DNA from: Bacteroidetes bacterium GWA2_31_9b
Lineage (GTDB): Bacteria > Bacteroidota > Bacteroidia > Bacteroidales > UBA12077
NCBI GenBank assembly: GCA_001769005.1
Contig: MENE01000035.1
Span: forward strand, 1-8,271
Length of the DNA stretch: 8,271 bases
Direction: 5' to 3'
How positions within the stretch are numbered: position 1 is the first letter of the stretch; each line of letters starts with the position of its first letter. A model generated the notes under the pieces. That model had not been told where the DNA came from. It did no database searches and saw nothing but the letters and a program-made list of their open reading frames with translations. The position numbers were made by a program, and so were the translations under genes. Positions 1 to 5,842 of the stretch are shown piece after piece.

Positions 1-6
1 CGCATA

Positions 7-169
7 TGATTAATTTGTGTCAAAAATCAGGTAAAACATGTGTGGGTAGGCTCGGCAAGCAACACTCAGTCTCGAAATGCAATCATTAATTAGAACGTTA
101 AAAATATCATCGAGACGACTTGTGTTGCGCTGAAAAACAGGTTTTACCATGATTTTAACAAATTTATCA
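7..169. repeat. Long imperfect inverted repeat, non-coding
   Basis: The two sides of this stretch are complementary in several nested blocks. Positions 7-18 (TGATTAATTTGT) pair with 158-169 with one mismatch. AAAATCA ending at 29 pairs with TGATTTT at 150-156. GGTAAAAC (30-37) pairs with GTTTTACC (141-148). GCAACAC (59-65) pairs with GTGTTGC (122-128), and GTCTCGA (69-75) with TCGAGAC (110-116). The centre (about 76-109) is AT-rich. No convincing reading frame runs through it. It could be a small non-autonomous (MITE-like) element, a dispersed palindromic repeat or a structured transcript. It may continue to the left of the window. No target-site duplication can be judged. Confidence 0.55.
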
Positions 170-188
170 GTGGCGGTGACTTTTTTTG

Positions 189-219
189 GTTCTTTTTTGT
201 GTGGATGACAAAAAAGAAC
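189..219. repeat. Perfect 12-bp hairpin, possible bidirectional terminator or dispersed repeat
   Basis: GTTCTTTTTTGT (189-200) and ACAAAAAAGAAC (208-219) are exact inverse complements around a 7-nt loop. The T-rich and A-rich arms, with a further T-run at about 180-187 on the other side, would let it end transcripts from either direction, although no gene ends beside it. From memory, similar 'TTCTTTTTTGTC...CAAAAAAGAAC' sequences are frequent between Bacteroidota genes; this was not checked. Downstream to about 422 only a small inverted repeat (CAATTA 327-332 / TAATTG 338-343) and AT-rich sequence are seen. Confidence 0.5.
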
Positions 220-422
220 ATAATATATTAGGCCTATTTGATTTCCAATTTGAGTTTTTTTAAGTTAAGAAGGAATTATATGAATGTCCTTGTTTTGTTT
301 CGACATTTTAAAAATCGTAAATTAACCAATTAAGTCCTAATTGATCAGGGTCATTATATTAGAATTCTTTACCATATAAATCTAACTTATTTAATCTCCC
401 AACCTTTTAAATTGATCCTTCA

Positions 423-491
423 AATATGTGAATATTGTAAGTTATAAAAATAGTTATGTAACACTCTCCGCTTTCTATAAATTTACCTTTG
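423..491 (+). promoter_or_regulatory. Promoter with shared bipartite operator, copy 1
   Basis: The upstream box occupies 423-444 (degenerate here: ATGTGAA and TGTAAGTTA). The downstream box GTTATGTAACAC is at 453-464. The perfect Bacteroidota -7 element TACCTTTG is at 484-491. The half-sites TGTAAG (436) and TGTAAC (457) are 21 bp apart, and 19 nt separate the second box from the -7 element. There is no -33 TTTG, and the second box lies where it should be. The -7 element ends 39 nt before the start codon at 531. A small hairpin GTGAG/CTCAC (496-510) would lie near the 5' end of the transcript. Confidence 0.7.
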
Positions 492-530
492 TCCTGTGAG
501 GATTTCTCACGTTAATTAAAACAATTTAAT

Positions 531-1922
531 ATGAAATTAAAAACTATGTTCCCAGTAGTAGCTTTGCTATTATTTGGATTATTCGCAGGTTGTGATAAAG
601 ATGACGATAACGATGATGACAATGCTATCAGACCATCTGTATCAACAACAGGCCCCGTAAATAATGCTACAGATGTATTTTTAAACAAAACAATAACTGC
701 AACATTTAATGAGTCAATGGACCCAATTAGTATTTCTTCTACAACTTTTACTTTATTTCAAGAAGGAACACCTGTTACAGGAACGGTTTCTTACTCAGGT
801 TTAATTGCATCTTTTGATCCAACAGTTGATCTTTTACCTAATACAATCTACACCATTACTATTACTAATGAAGTAGAGAATTTATTCGGTAAATCAATGG
901 AGAATGACTATATATGGGAATTTACTACAGGAACTATTATTTCAGCTCCAACAGTAATTTCTACTGATCCTGAAAATAATGCTATTAATGTTGCCCGAAA
1001 TAAGGTTGTAAAGGTAAATTTCAGTGAAGCTATAAATTCATCAACTATTGATGGAACAACTTTTTATTTAAAAAAAGACGAAACTCTAGTAGTAGGTACA
1101 ATTACTTACTCAGGAACAACTGCAACATTTACTCCAACAAATTTGTGGGATTCTGAAACTATTTATACTGCCACAATAACAAGCGGGATAGAAAATTTAG
1201 ATGGTATTGCTATTGAAAGTAATATAGAATGGAGTTTTACAGCAGGTACTGAAACAGCTAGTTTGGAGCCTGTTTTTCTTGGCACTGCAGGTAACTATGT
1301 TATTTTAGCTAAAACAGCTATCAATAATATTTCAACTTCAGCTATTACAGGTGATTTAGGTTTAAGTCCTGCTGCAACATCATATATTACAGGTTTTTCA
1401 TTGACAAATGCAACAGGATATGCAACATCGGCACAAGTTACCGGACATATTTTTGCAGCCGACATGGCTGATCCTACTCCAATAAATTTAACAACTGCAG
1501 TTGAAAATATGATTACTGCATATAACGATGCAGCTGGTCGTCCTTTCCCCGATTTTCTTGAGCTTGCAACAGGAAGTATTGGTGGATTAACGCTTACACC
1601 TGGTCTATATAAATGGACTAATACTGTTTCAATAGGATCAGATATTACAATTTCTGGAGGAGCAGATGATGTTTGGATTTTCCAGATTTCAGAAGACCTT
1701 CTTATGAGTAACGGTGTAAATATTACACTTGTTGGTGGTGCTCAGGCTAAAAACATTTTCTGGCAATTAGCTGGTCAGGCAACCTTAGGTACAACTTCAC
1801 ATTTTGAAGGTATTATTTTGTCGATGACAGGTATTAATTTTCAAACAGGTGCTTCATTTAACGGAAGAGCTTTAGCTCAAACTGCTGTTGTTCTTGACGG
1901 AAATATTATAGTTGAAAAATAA
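531..1922 (+). CDS. Surface lipoprotein with two SbsA/Big_5 Ig-like domains and a DUF3494 (ice-binding-like) domain
   Basis: This is a 463-residue exported lipoprotein. A hydrophobic signal (residues 7-20) ends in the lipobox FAGC with Cys21. The next residues (DKDDDNDDD) are the acidic kind that direct Bacteroidota lipoproteins to the outer face of the outer membrane. Two related Ig-like repeats follow, about 33-134 and 138-239. Each opens with a 'P..N..NAT/INV..NK' block and closes with 'WEFTTG' or 'WSFTAG', typical of the SbsA/Big_5 family. Residues 248-463 are a DUF3494 beta-solenoid, with GDLGLSP (274-280), AYNDAAGR (330-337), GGLTLTPGLY (351-360) and a closing FNGRAL. DUF3494 includes proven ice-binding proteins and adhesins, but many members come from warm habitats and are untested. 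Ice-face T-A/G-x-T/N motifs are sparse here, so ice binding is not assured. The gene has its own promoter and a strong terminator after it, so it is a single-gene unit. The paralogue lies next downstream. Confidence 0.85.
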   Translation: MKLKTMFPVVALLLFGLFAGCDKDDDNDDDNAIRPSVSTTGPVNNATDVFLNKTITATFNESMDPISISSTTFTLFQEGTPVTGTVSYSGLIASFDPTVDLLPNTIYTITITNEVENLFGKSMENDYIWEFTTGTIISAPTVISTDPENNAINVARNKVVKVNFSEAINSSTIDGTTFYLKKDETLVVGTITYSGTTATFTPTNLWDSETIYTATITSGIENLDGIAIESNIEWSFTAGTETASLEPVFLGTAGNYVILAKTAINNISTSAITGDLGLSPAATSYITGFSLTNATGYATSAQVTGHIFAADMADPTPINLTTAVENMITAYNDAAGRPFPDFLELATGSIGGLTLTPGLYKWTNTVSIGSDITISGGADDVWIFQISEDLLMSNGVNITLVGGAQAKNIFWQLAGQATLGTTSHFEGIILSMTGINFQTGASFNGRALAQTAVVLDGNIIVEK

Positions 1923-1946
1923 GCAATTAACATTGGAAAATAAATT

Positions 1947-1978
1947 AAAGAGATGGTCAAACTCGACCATCTCTTTTG
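1947..1978 (+). terminator. Rho-independent terminator after the first DUF3494 gene
   Basis: AAAGAGATGGTC (1947-1958) pairs perfectly with GACCATCTCTTT (1965-1976) around a 6-nt loop. The T-run is formed by the end of the stem (1974-1977). It lies 24 nt after the stop codon. Confidence 0.85.
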
Positions 1979-2020
1979 TATATCTATCAGAATAAATATT
2001 TAAAGTTTTAAATAATATGC

Positions 2021-2089
2021 AATGTGTGAAAGATATAACTTAAAAACATTGTTATGTAACACTTCCCACTATTCGAGCTATTACCTTTG
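2021..2089 (+). promoter_or_regulatory. Promoter with shared bipartite operator, copy 2
   Basis: The upstream box is at 2021-2042 (TGTGTGAA, then ATATAACTTA). The downstream box GTTATGTAACAC (2051-2062) is identical to copy 1. The -7 element TACCTTTG is at 2082-2089, also identical to copy 1, with the same 19-nt spacing. The half-sites TATAAC (2034) and TGTAAC (2055) are 21 bp apart. The leader after the -7 element also resembles that of copy 1 (ATTTCACATAATTAAT against ATTTCTCACGTTAATTAA), which suggests the promoter was duplicated together with the gene. Confidence 0.75.
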
Positions 2090-2127
2090 TTTTATGATAT
2101 ATTTCACATAATTAATACCATAAACAC

Positions 2128-2865
2128 ATGAAAATTAAAAAGTTATTATCATTCTGTGCCATTGCAACGATTGTAATATTTGCCAGTTGCGAAAAGGATG
2201 AAACAGAAACTGACGATTCAATTCTAATTCCAATTCAAACAACAGTGCAAACAACAATTTCACTTACTGGTGCTTCTAACTTTGCTATTCTGGCAGGTTC
2301 AGAAATTACCAATACCGGAGAAACAATTATTACCGGTGATATTGGATTAAGCCCTGGTACTTCAATAGGAGGATTTCCTCCCGGAATTTTGAACGGAACA
2401 CAGCACATTAATGATGAAATAGCCAATCAGGCTAAACTTGATATAATCGAAGCTTATAATGATGCTGCATCGAGAACATGTAGCGATAAAGTAACATTAT
2501 CGGGAAATATTGGTGGACTAACACTAACTCCCGGACTTTATTTTTCTACTTCATCCCTAGCAATTTCATCAGGTGATCTTACTTTTGATGCACAGGGAGA
2601 TGCGACTGCTGTATTTATTTTACAAATAGCATCAACACTTACTACAACATCAGATCGTAAAGTTATTCTTAGCGGAGGAGCTTTGGCATCAAACATTTTT
2701 TGGAATGTAGGTAGTTCTGCAACTTTTGGAACAACATCCGTTATGAAAGGAACAGTGTTAGCTGTTGAATCAATAACTTTCAATACAGGAGCCACCCTTG
2801 ATGGCAGAGCATTAACAAGAATTGGTGGAATTACTTTAGAAGGTAACACCATTGTAAAACATTAA
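2128..2865 (+). CDS. Surface lipoprotein consisting of a single DUF3494 (ice-binding-like) domain
   Basis: This is a 245-residue paralogue of the upstream gene without the Ig-like repeats. The signal peptide ends at the lipobox FASC (Cys21). The following EKDETE is an acidic surface-export signal. After a short Thr/Ile-rich linker (31-45), a complete DUF3494 domain fills residues 46-245. Landmarks are LTGASNFAILAGS, GDIGLSPG (70-77), the helix ending in AYNDAASR (109-116), IGGLTLTPGLYF, SNIFW (188-192) and the closing GRALTRIGGITLEGNTIV. T-G-x-T motifs of the kind found on ice-binding faces occur at 63-66 and 220-223. The likely role is adhesion to, or protection against, ice or another ordered surface, acting outside the cell; this comes from the family and is not proven. 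It is transcribed alone, between its own promoter and terminator. Confidence 0.85.
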   Translation: MKIKKLLSFCAIATIVIFASCEKDETETDDSILIPIQTTVQTTISLTGASNFAILAGSEITNTGETIITGDIGLSPGTSIGGFPPGILNGTQHINDEIANQAKLDIIEAYNDAASRTCSDKVTLSGNIGGLTLTPGLYFSTSSLAISSGDLTFDAQGDATAVFILQIASTLTTTSDRKVILSGGALASNIFWNVGSSATFGTTSVMKGTVLAVESITFNTGATLDGRALTRIGGITLEGNTIVKH

Positions 2866-2887
2866 ATATTAAACATTTCATAATTCT

Positions 2888-2921
2888 AAAAAGAGCTTCT
2901 TCAAAATGGGAGCTCTTTTTT
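2888..2921 (+). terminator. Rho-independent terminator after the second DUF3494 gene
   Basis: AAAAAGAGCT (2888-2897) pairs with AGCTCTTTTT (2911-2920). The 13-nt loop is partly closable by G-U pairs. A run of Ts ends the right arm. It lies 22 nt after the stop codon. Confidence 0.8.
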
Positions 2922-3048
2922 ACGTTTTAATAATTACTAATGATAATGATTAAGGAATTATCATCAGGAGATATTTTAATACAAAAGTATAATTAAGTTA
3001 TAAAAATTAACATGTACAGCAACATGATTTAAAAATACTACATATATA

Positions 3049-3117
3049 AATGTGTGAATGATGTAACTTAATCACATTGTTGTGTAACACTTTCTGGAGT
3101 TAACATACTTACATTTA
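3049..3117 (+). promoter_or_regulatory. Promoter with shared bipartite operator, copy 3
   Basis: The upstream box is at 3049-3070 (TGTGTGAA, then GATGTAACTTA). The downstream box GTTGTGTAACAC is at 3079-3090. TACATTTA (3110-3117), one base off the TAnnTTTG consensus, lies at exactly the same 19-nt spacing as copies 1 and 2. The half-sites TGTAAC at 3062 and 3083 are identical and 21 bp apart. It drives the three-gene run starting at 3183, with a 65-nt gap to that start codon. Confidence 0.7.
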
Positions 3118-3182
3118 CATTATCAACTGAAATAAAAAACAATAATTCAGAATAATAAATTTGTTAAAATAAAAATAACGCT

Positions 3183-4070
3183 ATGAAAAAAACAACTAAT
3201 ATGCATTTCCTCAAACGTTTTATGAAGAATGTACTTTTGAAAAGATCTATTTTCATTTTTATTCTTGGACTTTTAAGTTTCGGAATATTTGCAAATCCAC
3301 CATTGGCATCAATGCAACAAATAGGGATGTTTAAAAATTCAATTACATGTGTTGTGCTTGAAAATGGAATCATTTCTTACAATGTTTTTATTAAAGATGC
3401 CGTTGAAAAGTACTGGAAATATAACGACTATGAATTTATCGATCAACAAGAGTTTAATAAGCGAAGATTTGATTCGAAATATTCCTTTTTAGTACTTATG
3501 AAAGGTGTTTACGAAAAAGATCCAGGCGGTGTTGGCTATAACTATATTAGCCTTGTTTTAGGCGATAAAGCTATTGATATAACTGATATGCCTGAGATTT
3601 GCAGCATTCCTTTTTCATACGTCGGCGACAATGACACCTATTTTGGTTATGCCATACCTGCAATTGTTAAATTTATGCAGAAACATGCAAAAAATTTAGA
3701 AACTAAACGATTTTTAATTGCTTTAAAAGGACTAAAATATTATAACAGTTTAACACTTTCTAAAAACAAAGTCTTGCTTCTAAATCATGACCAAATGTCT
3801 CCTAATGCAAATACATTAGAAAAAATTAAAACCGTTTACCCATTTTATGTTAAACTTCTTTCTCCTTCTGAGATTCAGACAGAACTGGATACTGATCCAA
3901 TAAATACCCTGTTTAATTTTCATGTTGGACCAACGAAAGAAACAGGTTCAGGAAAATGCTTCGAAATGATATTCGATGTTGAAGGAAATCTCTATTACTA
4001 CAATTACCGTATGGTAACCAATGAAAATAAAGATGGTTTTAACCTGAAAGACTTTCATTATATCAGGTAA
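3183..4070 (+). CDS. Exported conserved hypothetical protein (295 aa)
   Basis: I do not recognise a named family, although the general pattern recalls uncharacterised Bacteroidota exported proteins. The hydrophobic stretch at residues 22-37 (IFIFILGLLSFGIFA) is a signal peptide, probably cut after GIFA37, giving a mature protein that starts NPP. Translation could instead begin at Met7 or Met14; Met14 would give a more ordinary signal length. There is no lipobox. The mature part mixes short strands and helices: a YEFI block (83-86), SFLVLMKGVYEKDPG (101-115), DITDMPEICSIPFSYV (132-147), a helical PAIVKFMQKHAK stretch (159-170) and a C-terminal GKCFEMIFDVEGNLYYYNY strand pair (257-275). Its three Cys after the signal (56, 140, 259) are widely spaced. 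No catalytic motif is evident. It is first gene of a run with the 61-aa and 168-aa genes (35- and 31-nt gaps), which suggests an envelope or periplasmic role. Confidence 0.7.
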   Translation: MKKTTNMHFLKRFMKNVLLKRSIFIFILGLLSFGIFANPPLASMQQIGMFKNSITCVVLENGIISYNVFIKDAVEKYWKYNDYEFIDQQEFNKRRFDSKYSFLVLMKGVYEKDPGGVGYNYISLVLGDKAIDITDMPEICSIPFSYVGDNDTYFGYAIPAIVKFMQKHAKNLETKRFLIALKGLKYYNSLTLSKNKVLLLNHDQMSPNANTLEKIKTVYPFYVKLLSPSEIQTELDTDPINTLFNFHVGPTKETGSGKCFEMIFDVEGNLYYYNYRMVTNENKDGFNLKDFHYIR

Positions 4071-4105
4071 AATAATAAAACAATTAAACATATTAATCAT
4101 AAAAA

Positions 4106-4291
4106 ATGAGAATACTAATTATCGGATTTATTACATTTTTTGCATGGTCTACATTATCAACTTATACCTATGTATGTAAGATAAAAGGATTATGTGATGA
4201 ATCTGTAAGTATGCAAATTAGAGAAACCAATAAAGGTACCACCACTAATGATACTATACAAAAGTCTTTGGTGCAACAAGCAGATAATTAA
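4106..4291 (+). CDS. Small single-pass membrane protein (61 aa), resembling the N-terminus of envelope proteins
   Basis: The N-terminal helix (residues 3-16, ILIIGFITFFAWST) is followed by STYTYVCKIKGLCD (about 18-31) and a polar, probably disordered tail rich in Thr, Asn and Gln to residue 61. The two Cys (24 and 30), just outside the membrane, could form a disulfide. The 'WS..STY.YVC.IKGLC' segment reminds me of the membrane anchor of some Bacteroidota OmpA-like proteins; that is recall, not an alignment. Here the frame stops after the tail, so it is either a genuine short protein or the leftover anchor of a longer one. It sits 35 nt after the preceding gene and 31 nt before the next, so it is co-transcribed. 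Its position between two exported proteins supports translation. Confidence 0.6.
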   Translation: MRILIIGFITFFAWSTLSTYTYVCKIKGLCDESVSMQIRETNKGTTTNDTIQKSLVQQADN

Positions 4292-4322
4292 CAATAAATC
4301 AATAACGTAAAAATTTATACGG

Positions 4323-4829
4323 ATGAAACAATGTAGAACTGCAATAGCTTTATTGTTAATATTTTTTGCTTTTGCTTGCAATAACAATCAAAATAAAGAA
4401 AATGCTATGAATCCTTCGGATGTTAAAAAAACGACAACTGATGATTCTAATGTTGAAAATAAGGATCAAACTATTAAAAAGGGATCACTACAACCAGAAA
4501 GCATTGTAAAAGAAATTCTGACAACATCTCCGCGATATACAGAATTAACAAACGGACTTAATGAACGGATAATAAATAATGGAGGACTTTCATTTGAAAT
4601 TCTTATGGAAAAAAGCCCTGATCAAAGCCAAATTAATGAATACAGCTATTCTGAAACCTATGACTTTACCTTATATGAAATGTATCCTGACAGGCGATTA
4701 AGCATAGCTCGTTTTTCATTTAATCCAAATAATAAAAAGTTATATGAATTTGATGCTGCAAACGACCAACTAAAACCAATAGAATTTGATAAGAATTTAT
4801 TGTTAAAATACGAAGCTCTTATCAAATAG
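4323..4829 (+). CDS. Lipoprotein of unknown function (168 aa)
   Basis: The signal peptide (residues 6-18) ends at lipobox FAFAC with Cys19. The residues after it (NNNQNKE) lack the early acidic cluster seen in the two DUF3494 proteins, so it may stay on the periplasmic side. Residues 20-60 are a low-complexity Asn/Lys/Asp/Thr linker. The folded part (about 60-168) begins with a helix (PESIVKEILTTSPRYTELT). It continues with strands carrying YSETYDFTLYEMYPDRRLSIARFSFNP (109-135) and LYEFDAANDQLKPIEFD. I recognise no family or active site. It is the third gene of the run started at 3183. No good terminator follows immediately; the next hairpin-like inverted repeat is AAGAGC (4941-4946) / GCTCTT (4973-4978), inside the promoter of the next gene. 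Confidence 0.65.
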   Translation: MKQCRTAIALLLIFFAFACNNNQNKENAMNPSDVKKTTTDDSNVENKDQTIKKGSLQPESIVKEILTTSPRYTELTNGLNERIINNGGLSFEILMEKSPDQSQINEYSYSETYDFTLYEMYPDRRLSIARFSFNPNNKKLYEFDAANDQLKPIEFDKNLLLKYEALIK

Positions 4830-4914
4830 CGATAGAAAAATCTTGTTAAATTTTATAAGCGGGGATTCACAACAAAAACTGTAAACATTTTGGATATAAT
4901 ACTTGGCATGTAAA

Positions 4915-4986
4915 AATGTGTGAATGATGTAACTTAAAATAAGAGCCATATAACACATTTTTTTAAACTTAAGCTCTTTTATATTG
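4915..4986 (+). promoter_or_regulatory. Promoter with shared bipartite operator, copy 4 (diverged core)
   Basis: The upstream box (4915-4936: TGTGTGAA, then GATGTAACTTA) is identical to copy 3 over all 22 bp. The downstream box is diverged (GCCATATAACAC, 4945-4956) but keeps the 30-bp offset and the 21-bp half-site spacing (TGTAAC 4928, TATAAC 4949). The best -7 candidate is TATATTG (4980-4986), one T short of consensus and 3-4 nt further away than in copies 1-3. It lies 38 nt before the start codon at 5025, the same leader length as copies 1 and 2. Confidence 0.55.
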
Positions 4987-5024
4987 TTTACTACTTATAT
5001 TCATTCAAACTAAAAACTAAAATT

Positions 5025-5180
5025 ATGGGAAATTTACTTTATGTTATCGCTGTTATTTTAATTATTCTTTGGGCAGTTGGATTCATTGGATACAATGCAG
5101 GAGGTATTATTCATATTCTGCTGGTTATTGCCCTAATTGCAGTACTTCTTAGAATTATTCAAGGTAAGAAAGTTTTTTAA
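5025..5180 (+). CDS. Lmo0937-type small two-helix membrane protein (51 aa)
   Basis: The protein begins MGNLLYVIAVILIILW and is almost wholly hydrophobic. Helix 1 spans about residues 4-22, a Gly/Asn turn (YNAGG, 23-27) follows, and helix 2 spans about 28-46. The tail is basic (RIIQGKKVF). Length, WAVGF in helix 1 and the GG.IH..L turn match the small 'lmo0937 family' membrane proteins common in Bacteroidota and Firmicutes. Their biochemical role is unknown, but they often neighbour CsbD and other stress genes, as here. The start is the ATG at 5025, 38 nt after the -7 candidate; no other ATG precedes it in frame. The gene has a fourth copy of the shared operator, which ties it to the same regulon as the lipoproteins upstream. 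Confidence 0.8.
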   Translation: MGNLLYVIAVILIILWAVGFIGYNAGGIIHILLVIALIAVLLRIIQGKKVF

Positions 5181-5187
5181 TTCAATT

Positions 5188-5220
5188 AATTCAAAAACAA
5201 ATATTCGAATTTTGAATTTT
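5188..5220 (+). terminator. Weak terminator candidate after the Lmo0937-type gene
   Basis: AATTCAAAA (5188-5196) pairs perfectly with TTTTGAATT (5210-5218), followed by a short T-run to 5220. The stem is very AT-rich and the loop is 13 nt, so termination may be inefficient. Confidence 0.35.
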
Positions 5221-5320
5221 AAAAACTATGGTAGTTTTCTAATATCTAAATTTCATTTTAATGTGAGAATAATATAAATCTTATATTGAAATGTATAATG
5301 CTTTATGCAATCAATTAATG

Positions 5321-5328
5321 TATCTTTG
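5321..5328 (+). promoter_or_regulatory. Possible -7 promoter element upstream of the CsbD-like gene
   Basis: TATCTTTG matches TAnnTTTG exactly. No good TTTG lies about 19 nt upstream (only CTTTATG at 5301-5307). If used, it would give a leader of about 230 nt before the start at 5567. The rest of the 5181-5566 gap holds no credible open frame. Confidence 0.35.
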
Positions 5329-5474
5329 TAAAGAATTATTGAAACTAAATCATTGTATACTAAAGATTACATACATTCAAAGTACTCTTAAAACAGCCCT
5401 ACTCTAACATTTCTTTTCAATACAATTGATTTTACCTACTTACTGTTTACTATAGTATCAATTTTATTATTTAA

Positions 5475-5513
5475 GTAAAACCATATAGGTTTTTACTATT
5501 GCAATTAATTGCA
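5475..5513. repeat. Two adjacent palindromes upstream of the CsbD-like gene, operator-like
   Basis: GTAAAACC (5475-5482) and GGTTTTTAC (5488-5496) form an inverted repeat with one extra T. Four nt further on, TGCAATTAATTGCA (5500-5513) is a perfect 14-bp palindrome. GCATTTG (5511-5517) next to it resembles a poor -7 element. The paired palindromes 54 nt before the start codon could be protein-binding sites or leader hairpins. They share nothing obvious with the four-copy operator upstream. Confidence 0.4.
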
Positions 5514-5566
5514 TTTGTATACTATTCATCAGATTTGAAATTTTTTACTTTTTAAAATAATAAATA

Positions 5567-5752
5567 ATGAACAAAGAATTTGACAATGTGTATTGGAATG
5601 ATTTAAAAATCAAACTAAAACTAAAGTATTCACAACTAACAAATGCTGATTTGCAATTCAGGCATGGCACACAAGATGATTTGTTACGAATGATAGCAAA
5701 TAGGCTTGGAAAAACCAGAAGAGAACTACAGGTAATAATTGATAATTTATAA
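5567..5752 (+). CDS. CsbD-like general stress protein (61 aa)
   Basis: The length and spacing of conserved residues fit the CsbD family: Trp10, a Lys-rich helix LKIKLKLKY (13-21), the LT..DL turn (24-29), Gly34, DDLL (37-40) and a second helix with RLGKTRREL (46-54). The segments before and after Gly34 form the helical hairpin expected of CsbD. Members are small soluble proteins induced by general stress (the sigma-B regulon in Bacillus); their mechanism is unknown. This copy departs from the typical sequence in having Phe31-Arg-His before the Gly and no Gly after the first Trp, so it is a diverged member. Only 90 nt separate it from the cold-shock gene, but a hairpin overlapping its stop suggests separate transcripts. 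Confidence 0.7.
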   Translation: MNKEFDNVYWNDLKIKLKLKYSQLTNADLQFRHGTQDDLLRMIANRLGKTRRELQVIIDNL

Positions 5753-5768
5753 CCTGTTTTATTTTTTT
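5728..5768 (+). terminator. Terminator overlapping the stop codon of the CsbD-like gene
   Basis: ACAGGTAATAA (5728-5738) pairs with TTATAACCTGT (5747-5757) with one A-A mismatch and an 8-nt loop. It is followed by TTTATTTTTTTG. The left arm and loop lie within the last codons, and the right arm contains the stop codon. Confidence 0.5.
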
Positions 5769-5842
5769 GTTTACAATCTATACCAAAAAACGTAGTATTT
5801 TAATAATAAAGCTTAACTTGCACCAAATTAATTTAATAAACA

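Noticed and set aside
149..208. A 19-codon + strand frame beginning MILTNLSVAV
   Set aside because: It lies inside the inverted repeat and hairpin arms and has no leader; chance frame.
2235..2852. Two - strand open frames (2235-2426 and 2538-2852) inside the second DUF3494 gene
   Set aside because: They are antisense shadows of a gene with a signal peptide, clear domain landmarks, promoter and terminator; their translations show no family features.
2940..2964. Inverted repeat ATGATAAT / ATTATCAT between the second DUF3494 gene and the next promoter
   Set aside because: It is short, fully AT-rich and has no placement relative to a promoter or gene end; expected by chance in such DNA.
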